A stretch of 64,000 nucleotides of DNA. Source: UBA6544 sp038131165. GTDB taxonomy: Bacteria; Pseudomonadota; Alphaproteobacteria; UBA8366. The notes under the pieces are model-generated. The model was given only the letters and a program-made list of their open reading frames with translations, was not told the origin of the DNA and searched no databases. How positions within the stretch are numbered: position 1 is the first letter of the stretch; each line of letters opens with the position of its first letter. Made by a program: the position numbers and the translations under genes. Location of the stretch: positions 1 to 64,000 of the forward strand of contig JAYPOZ010000007.1 of the NCBI GenBank assembly GCA_038131165.1, in the 5' to 3' direction. Shown in pieces: positions 59,346-64,000 of the stretch.

Positions 59346-60455
59346 CTAGCCGCCGTCCAATGACGACAGAGCATCGACGAAGCGGTCCATATGCTGGCGC
59401 AGGGAGACGTCGACCCGGAGGTATCGCTTGCCGAGGCCGCGGAAGGAGACGCTGCAATCTTTGACGATCACGCCCTTGGCGAGGAGGGCTTCGAACACCT
59501 GTGTTGAATTCTGCGCCGGATCGAGAATTTCCACGAGGAAGAAGTTCGAACGGCTGCCCGGCACCATGCGGAAGGCGTTCAATCGGGATAGTTTGTCGGA
59601 GACATACTCCCTCATCTCGCAGATCATCTCCACTGTGCGATGGACATGGTCGTCATCGCCAAGGGCGGCCACGCCGCCCGCGATCTGCAATTGTCCCATG
59701 TTCCAGGTTGGCTTCATCGCCAGCATGGGCCGAATGATCTCTCGCTTGGCGATGCCGAAGCCGATGCGCAATCCGGCGAGACCGAACGCCTTGGAGAAAG
59801 TCCGCAGCACGATCAGGTTATCGAATTCGCCGAGCAGCGACATGCCGCCTTCGGTGCGGGAGAAATGGATATAGGCTTCGTCGAGGACTACAAGCCGCTC
59901 GCCCGCCGCCCGGCAGACCCGGCGAATGTCGTTGAGGTCCATCAAAATGCCCGAGGGGCTGTGCGGATTGGTGAGGAAGACGATTCGGATATCGTCCTTA
60001 ATTGCGGCGATATACGCGTCAATCCGAAAGTCGAATCCCTCGCCCATTCTCACGTAAACCGGACGCCGGCCTTCCGCGTCCGCAGACAGGTGGTACATTG
60101 GGAAGCAAGGCTCGTACATCAGAATACCGTCGCCCGGCCCCGCAAAGGTGCGCACAATCCAGGAAATGATCTCAGTCTCGCCGGCCCCGCAGATAATTTC
60201 CTCCGGGGCATGGTCATATTTGGCGGCAATGGCTTCGCGCAAAGGCTCGGCCGTCCAGTTCGGGTAAATGTCCATCCGAGCGACGGCCTCGGTCACGGCG
60301 CGGGCCGCCAGCGGCGACGGACCAAACGGGTTTTCCGCCGAGCCCAATTTGGCTACATCGCCGATCGGCACGCCATAGACCTCGGCGACATGCTCGCGCG
60401 ATAGGCCAGGCACATAGGTCTCATCCGTCGCCAAGGCAGGGTTGCTCAGATACAT
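59346..60455 (-). CDS. histidinol-phosphate aminotransferase-like PLP enzyme
   Basis: A class I/II aminotransferase of 369 residues resembling HisC. N163 (TNPHSPSG), D192 and Y195 (LDEAYIHF), K222 (RTFSKAFGLAG) and R230 bind PLP. GSAENPFGPSPLA is the HisC-like N-terminal loop. Outside a his operon and next to hyuAB it is more likely a catabolic amino-acid transaminase or decarboxylase than histidine biosynthesis. A CTGGAGT Shine-Dalgarno precedes the ATG. It lies 45 bp after the rpiR gene. Confidence 0.88.
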   Translation of the reverse strand: MYLSNPALATDETYVPGLSREHVAEVYGVPIGDVAKLGSAENPFGPSPLAARAVTEAVARMDIYPNWTAEPLREAIAAKYDHAPEEIICGAGETEIISWIVRTFAGPGDGILMYEPCFPMYHLSADAEGRRPVYVRMGEGFDFRIDAYIAAIKDDIRIVFLTNPHSPSGILMDLNDIRRVCRAAGERLVVLDEAYIHFSRTEGGMSLLGEFDNLIVLRTFSKAFGLAGLRIGFGIAKREIIRPMLAMKPTWNMGQLQIAGGVAALGDDDHVHRTVEMICEMREYVSDKLSRLNAFRMVPGSRSNFFLVEILDPAQNSTQVFEALLAKGVIVKDCSVSFRGLGKRYLRVDVSLRQHMDRFVDALSSLDGG

Positions 60456-60500
60456 ATCGGTACTCCAGAGTTCATCTTCGGCCTGTCGACACCCGACGCC

Positions 60501-61397
60501 TCATTCCTCAAGATCGCCGTTCCAATATACGGACAGGTCCCGTCGTTTGCGGTGAAAACGCTCGATCTTCGCAATCGAAGCGTCGTCGCTTTCCGCCACC
60601 ATGAAGGCGAGCAACGATTCCAGAAGTGCGTTCATCGATAGCGTGGAGGGGAAAAACTGCGGTGTCGAGGTCGGCGTCACCAAGAGAATATCCGCCTCCG
60701 CCGCAACCGGAGAGGTACGGCTGTCAGTAACCGAAATCAGCCGCGCCCCCCGTTCCTTGGCGAAGCGGGTGGCCTCGACGGTCTCGCGCCTGTAAGGGCG
60801 GTACGTTGCGGCAAGGAGTACATCGCCGGCTCCGATTCGGGACAAATCGTCGATTGGCAGGCTCGCTTGCTGCGGGACGAGAGATAGGGTGTCGAATGCC
60901 ATGCGCGCGACATAATAAAATCCCAGCATCAACGGGTAGCAGGCACCCATTCCCAGCACATAGACCGCCTTGGCTTCGGTCAGCATCTTTGCCGCCGTGC
61001 GCAGTTCGTCTGCGGAAATGGTGGAGTACAGGGTTTCCGTGTTTGAAATGAAGGTCTCCGCAAGCTGACTGTACAATTGCCCGTGACTGCCGCCATGGCC
61101 GATATGTTGCAGCCAACGCACCCGATCCGGGTAACTGTCGATCCCGCGCCGGAGGACCTCCCGGAAGGGGGCCCGGAAATCCTCGTAACTCCCGAAACCG
61201 AGCGTCTTGGTCATCCGTATCAGCGTATTGGGTTTCACGCCTGCGAGGCCGGCGAGTTGGCGCATCGAGTTCACGCCGACTTCGTTCGGGTTGTCGACCA
61301 CATACTGAGCGGCTTTCTGGAGCTGCGGGCTCAAGGAGGCATATGCCGCCATCACATGATCCAGTATGGTGCTCGTCTCGGCCTGTGGTTCGGTCAT
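60501..61397 (-). CDS. MurR/RpiR family transcriptional regulator
   Basis: A 298-residue regulator with an N-terminal HTH_6 domain (1-80; SMRQLAGLAGVKPNTLIRMTKTLGF is the recognition region) and a C-terminal SIS domain (about 125-260) that binds phosphosugars or other small ligands. It heads the minus-strand operon and is divergent from the DMGDH-like gene, with 116 bp between starts that hold inverted repeats. It is the obvious regulator of both transcripts. Confidence 0.9.
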   Translation of the reverse strand: MTEPQAETSTILDHVMAAYASLSPQLQKAAQYVVDNPNEVGVNSMRQLAGLAGVKPNTLIRMTKTLGFGSYEDFRAPFREVLRRGIDSYPDRVRWLQHIGHGGSHGQLYSQLAETFISNTETLYSTISADELRTAAKMLTEAKAVYVLGMGACYPLMLGFYYVARMAFDTLSLVPQQASLPIDDLSRIGAGDVLLAATYRPYRRETVEATRFAKERGARLISVTDSRTSPVAAEADILLVTPTSTPQFFPSTLSMNALLESLLAFMVAESDDASIAKIERFHRKRRDLSVYWNGDLEE

Positions 61398-61513
61398 CGT
61401 AGTGTACCCAGTGGGTCGGATTGCGAGAATGGTACATTTGTTCCTTTATATATTGCAAGCGGAACACCTGTTGCATAACGTATTATTGCTCATTCCGAAC
61501 ATTGGAGACGCGC
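61398..61513. promoter_or_regulatory. divergent regulatory region between rpiR and DMGDH-like gene
   Basis: The 116-bp spacer is AT-rich in its centre. Two interleaved inverted repeats are visible: TGTTCC (61439-61444) with GGAACA (61461-61466), and TGCAA (61454-61458) with TTGCA (61471-61475). Either could be the RpiR-type operator. Promoters for both directions must lie here, but no strong hexamer pair stands out. Confidence 0.45.
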
Positions 61514-63961
61514 ATGACCGGGCCTCTTCCCACTTCCGCCGAGATCGTCGTGATTGGCGGCGGCATCGTCGGCTGCTCGACCGCCTATCATCTAGCGAAA
61601 CGCGGCAAGCGCGACGTCATATTGCTGGAACGCTCGAAACTGACCAGTGGGACGACCTGGCATTCGGCGGCACAGGTCCGCCAATTGCGCTCCAGTTCCA
61701 GCTTGACGACGTTGATGAAATACAGCGCACAGCTCTACCAGTCGCTCGAAGCGGAGACCGGCCAATCCACCGGGTGGATCGGCTGTGGCAGTCTCAGCAT
61801 TGCCACCAATCCGGACCGCATGACGCATATCCGCCGCCAGGCCTCGCTCGCCCGCGCCTTCGGCATCGAAGTCGAGGAGATCGACGCCGCCGAGATCAAG
61901 AGACTGTGGCCCATCGCCAACACGGATGACCTGTTGGGCGGGATCCTCTCGCCGAGCGATGGCCGGGTGAGTTCCAGCGATGTCTGCGCTGCCTTGATCA
62001 AGGGGGCAAAGGCGGGCGGCGTCGATATCTTCGAGGACACGCCCGTTACCGGATTCACCTTCGCCAACGGGCGCGTCAGCGGTGTCGAGACGGCCGCCGG
62101 TATCATTGCCTGCGATGCGGTCGTACTCTGCGGCGGGCTCTGGTCGCGGGCCATCGCGCGGATGGCCGGTATTTCCGCGCCTCTCTATGCTTGCGAGCAT
62201 TACGCCCTGATCACCAAGCCTTTTGATGGCATCTATACCGGGATGCCGGTCCTCGGCGCACATGACGGCTACATGTATATTCGCGACGAAGCGCAGGGTC
62301 TTCTGGTTGGCAGTTTTGAGCCAAACGCTGCTCCAATCGACCTTGATCGACTGCCGAAGGATTTTTCCTTCGACCTGCTGGACGAGAATTGGGACCATTT
62401 CGAACCGATCATGGAACAGGCGCTGCACCGCATTCCCGCGCTCAAGACGGCCGAGGTGCGGATGCTGTTGAACGGTCCGGAAAGCTTCACCCTCGACGGC
62501 GCCTTCCTGATGGGCGAGGCACCTGAGGTGCCAGGCTTTTTCATGTGCTGCGGCATGAACTCGATGGGTGTCGCCAGCAGCGGTGGTGCCGGTAAAGCGC
62601 TCGCCGACTGGGTCGTCGACGGCGACCCAGGCGTCGATCTTTCGTCGGTGGATGTGCGCCGGTTCGCCCGCGTGCGCGACTCGCTGACGGCGGTGCGCGA
62701 CCGGGCGGCGGAGAATCTCTCGATGCACTATGCCATCGGCTACGCAGGGCATGAACTCCAGAGTGCCCGGAACCTTCGCCTGTCGCCGCTGCATGGACGG
62801 TTGGCCGCGCTTGGTGCCGAGTTCGGCGACCGTGGCGGGTGGGAACGCCCGAGCTGGTTTCAGCCGAAAGGCGGCGGCGTCTCGACGGTGCTTCGATTCG
62901 GCAAACCCCATTGGTTCGATTGCGTTGCCCGCGAGCACCGCGCGGCGCGGGAAGCGGTTGCCATCTTCGATCAAACTAGTTTCAGCAAGATTATGGTGCA
63001 GGGCCGCGATGCCGCCGCCTTTATGCAGCGGGTATGTGCGGGCCGACTAGACGTGCCGCCCGGCCGCGTCACCTATACGCCAATCCTCAACGAGCGCGGC
63101 GGCTACGAAAGCGACGTGGTGGTCATGCGCTTGGGTGAAGAGGCTTATCTGATCGTTACCGGGTCGGCGCAGCAAACTCGCGACATGGACCTGCTGCGCC
63201 GGAGAATTCGTGCCGGCGAATTCGTCACTTTGACCGATATGACCAGCGCCTATGCGGTGATCGGCGTGATGGGACCGAACGCCCGTTCCTTGATGTTGCG
63301 CCTGAGCCCCGACGATTTCTCGAACGACGCCTTTCCCTACCTCACCCACCGGGAAGTGGAGATCGGCGATACGGTTGCGCGCGCGGCGCGGATTTCCTAC
63401 GTCGGCGAGCTCGGTTGGGAGATCTATGTGCCGAGCGAGGCGGCCTTGCCGCTCTACGACCGATTCTTGGAAGCGGGTGCCGGCCTTGGTCTGGAGAATG
63501 CCGGTAGCTTCGCCATGGCCGGTCTGAGGATCGAGAAAGGGTATTGCGCCTGGGGTCACGATATCGGGCCCGACGACACGCCGATCCAGGCGGGCATGGG
63601 GTTTGCGACAAAACTCTCCAGCAATGTCGATTTTGTCGGCCGCGCGGCGCTCGAACGCCAGAAAGTCGACGGCGTTGGGCAGCGGCGCATTCTACTCGCG
63701 CTCGACGATCCCGAGATCGTTTTGATGGGGTTGGAGCCGATCCTCGTTGACGGAGAGATTCTGGGGTACACGACTTCGGCCACCTACGGTCACACTGTCG
63801 GGCGTTCGGTTGCAATCGGATATGTCCGCCTCGGCGGTCATTCCATTGAGGATATCGTGGAGAACGGCCGGTTTGAGATCGAGGCGGCACTGACCCGGCA
63901 TCCGGCGCGGGCGTCTCTGCAAGCCCTCTACGATCCTACAGGCGTGCGGCTGCGCGGCTGA
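61514..63961 (+). CDS. dimethylglycine/sarcosine dehydrogenase-like FAD - GcvT fusion
   Basis: An 815-residue flavoenzyme. An N-terminal FAD-dependent oxidoreductase (DAO) domain (1-370; VVIGGGIVGCSTAYHLAKRG) is followed by a FAO linker (370-430) and GcvT aminomethyltransferase domains (430-815; GVMGPNARSLM, YVGELGWEIYVPSE, GMGFATKL). H50 in GTTWHSA corresponds to the histidine that covalently holds FAD in dimethylglycine dehydrogenase. The enzyme should N-demethylate a small amine acid and pass the formaldehyde unit to tetrahydrofolate. It is divergent from rpiR and may be coregulated. The ATG at 61514 is chosen by domain start. Confidence 0.9.
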   Translation: MTGPLPTSAEIVVIGGGIVGCSTAYHLAKRGKRDVILLERSKLTSGTTWHSAAQVRQLRSSSSLTTLMKYSAQLYQSLEAETGQSTGWIGCGSLSIATNPDRMTHIRRQASLARAFGIEVEEIDAAEIKRLWPIANTDDLLGGILSPSDGRVSSSDVCAALIKGAKAGGVDIFEDTPVTGFTFANGRVSGVETAAGIIACDAVVLCGGLWSRAIARMAGISAPLYACEHYALITKPFDGIYTGMPVLGAHDGYMYIRDEAQGLLVGSFEPNAAPIDLDRLPKDFSFDLLDENWDHFEPIMEQALHRIPALKTAEVRMLLNGPESFTLDGAFLMGEAPEVPGFFMCCGMNSMGVASSGGAGKALADWVVDGDPGVDLSSVDVRRFARVRDSLTAVRDRAAENLSMHYAIGYAGHELQSARNLRLSPLHGRLAALGAEFGDRGGWERPSWFQPKGGGVSTVLRFGKPHWFDCVAREHRAAREAVAIFDQTSFSKIMVQGRDAAAFMQRVCAGRLDVPPGRVTYTPILNERGGYESDVVVMRLGEEAYLIVTGSAQQTRDMDLLRRRIRAGEFVTLTDMTSAYAVIGVMGPNARSLMLRLSPDDFSNDAFPYLTHREVEIGDTVARAARISYVGELGWEIYVPSEAALPLYDRFLEAGAGLGLENAGSFAMAGLRIEKGYCAWGHDIGPDDTPIQAGMGFATKLSSNVDFVGRAALERQKVDGVGQRRILLALDDPEIVLMGLEPILVDGEILGYTTSATYGHTVGRSVAIGYVRLGGHSIEDIVENGRFEIEAALTRHPARASLQALYDPTGVRLRG

Positions 63962-64000
63962 CGCCGTATTGCTATTCGGCGAAGAACGGGCGATCTTTCC

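Noticed and set aside
59346..60455. hisC of histidine biosynthesis
   Set aside because: No other his genes are present, and it is embedded in a hyuAB/rpiR catabolic operon.

Overview
The window is GC-rich, densely packed DNA from a bacterial chromosome. Catabolic and redox families dominate: CaiB CoA-transferase, Fe(II)/2-oxoglutarate oxygenases, hydantoinase HyuAB, a dimethylglycine-dehydrogenase-like flavoprotein, an AtuA-family protein, an LLM flavin enzyme, IlvD/Edd dehydratase and D-erythronate dehydrogenase. Together with FNR-type boxes, a short SpeD and a group III truncated haemoglobin, this suggests a free-living alphaproteobacterium, probably Rhodospirillales in the broad sense. That placement is inference from family content. 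I found no tRNA, rRNA, CRISPR array, transposase or phage gene.

Layout. 0.2-5.4 kb: an unknown protein, a cupin, a class III nucleotide-cyclase homologue, a lipoprotein S41 protease and a YkgJ-type cysteine-cluster protein. 5.8-11.2 kb, minus strand: a probable operon of a hydroxylase, threonine aldolase, DinB, a phosphoesterase-HAD fusion and an SpmA-SpmB fusion. 11.3-18.7 kb: amidohydrolase, 2-hydroxyacid dehydrogenase, dienelactone hydrolase, TrmO, an orphan molybdopterin subunit, a CaCA exchanger and a GST. 18.9-23.4 kb: a membrane-linked molybdenum oxidoreductase whose iron-sulfur and membrane subunits are fused, with a palindromic repeat between its two genes. 23.6-29.4 kb: CoA-transferase, two PhyH oxygenases, truncated haemoglobin plus DUF1971, an MFS transporter and a cupin-like protein. 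29.5-32.9 kb: a membrane-anchored WD40 propeller, a TPR remnant, an FNR-box bacteriohemerythrin and DUF1491. 32.9-38.7 kb: a sugar-acid module (IlvD/Edd, SDR, CtBP-like dehydrogenase, DenD-like). 38.7-42.9 kb: SpeD-SpeE, a frameshifted secreted protein, a degenerate M14-like protein and a TPR protein.

43.0-54.1 kb is an IclR-headed catabolic region. It holds a TauD-type oxygenase, an enolase-superfamily protein without its metal ligands, an acylating aldehyde dehydrogenase and an FNR-box CBS protein. It ends with a plus-strand operon of a tandem-duplicated protein of unknown family, AtuA-like, AtuA-associated, an Old Yellow Enzyme type reductase and HMG-CoA-lyase-like. 54.1-64 kb has a cold-shock protein and a minus-strand operon, rpiR - aminotransferase - hyuA - hyuB - tauD-like, divergent from a dimethylglycine/sarcosine-dehydrogenase-like gene.

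The strongest leads are the duplicated-domain protein inside the AtuA operon (48484-49320), the FNR-type promoter at exact -41.5 geometry before the CBS gene, the Hyu/aminotransferase/flavoprotein module, the phosphoesterase-HAD fusion, the molybdoenzyme with one [4Fe-4S] cysteine missing, and several family members that have lost hallmark catalytic residues. Two 10-base N runs interrupt otherwise intact genes and look like assembly placeholders.
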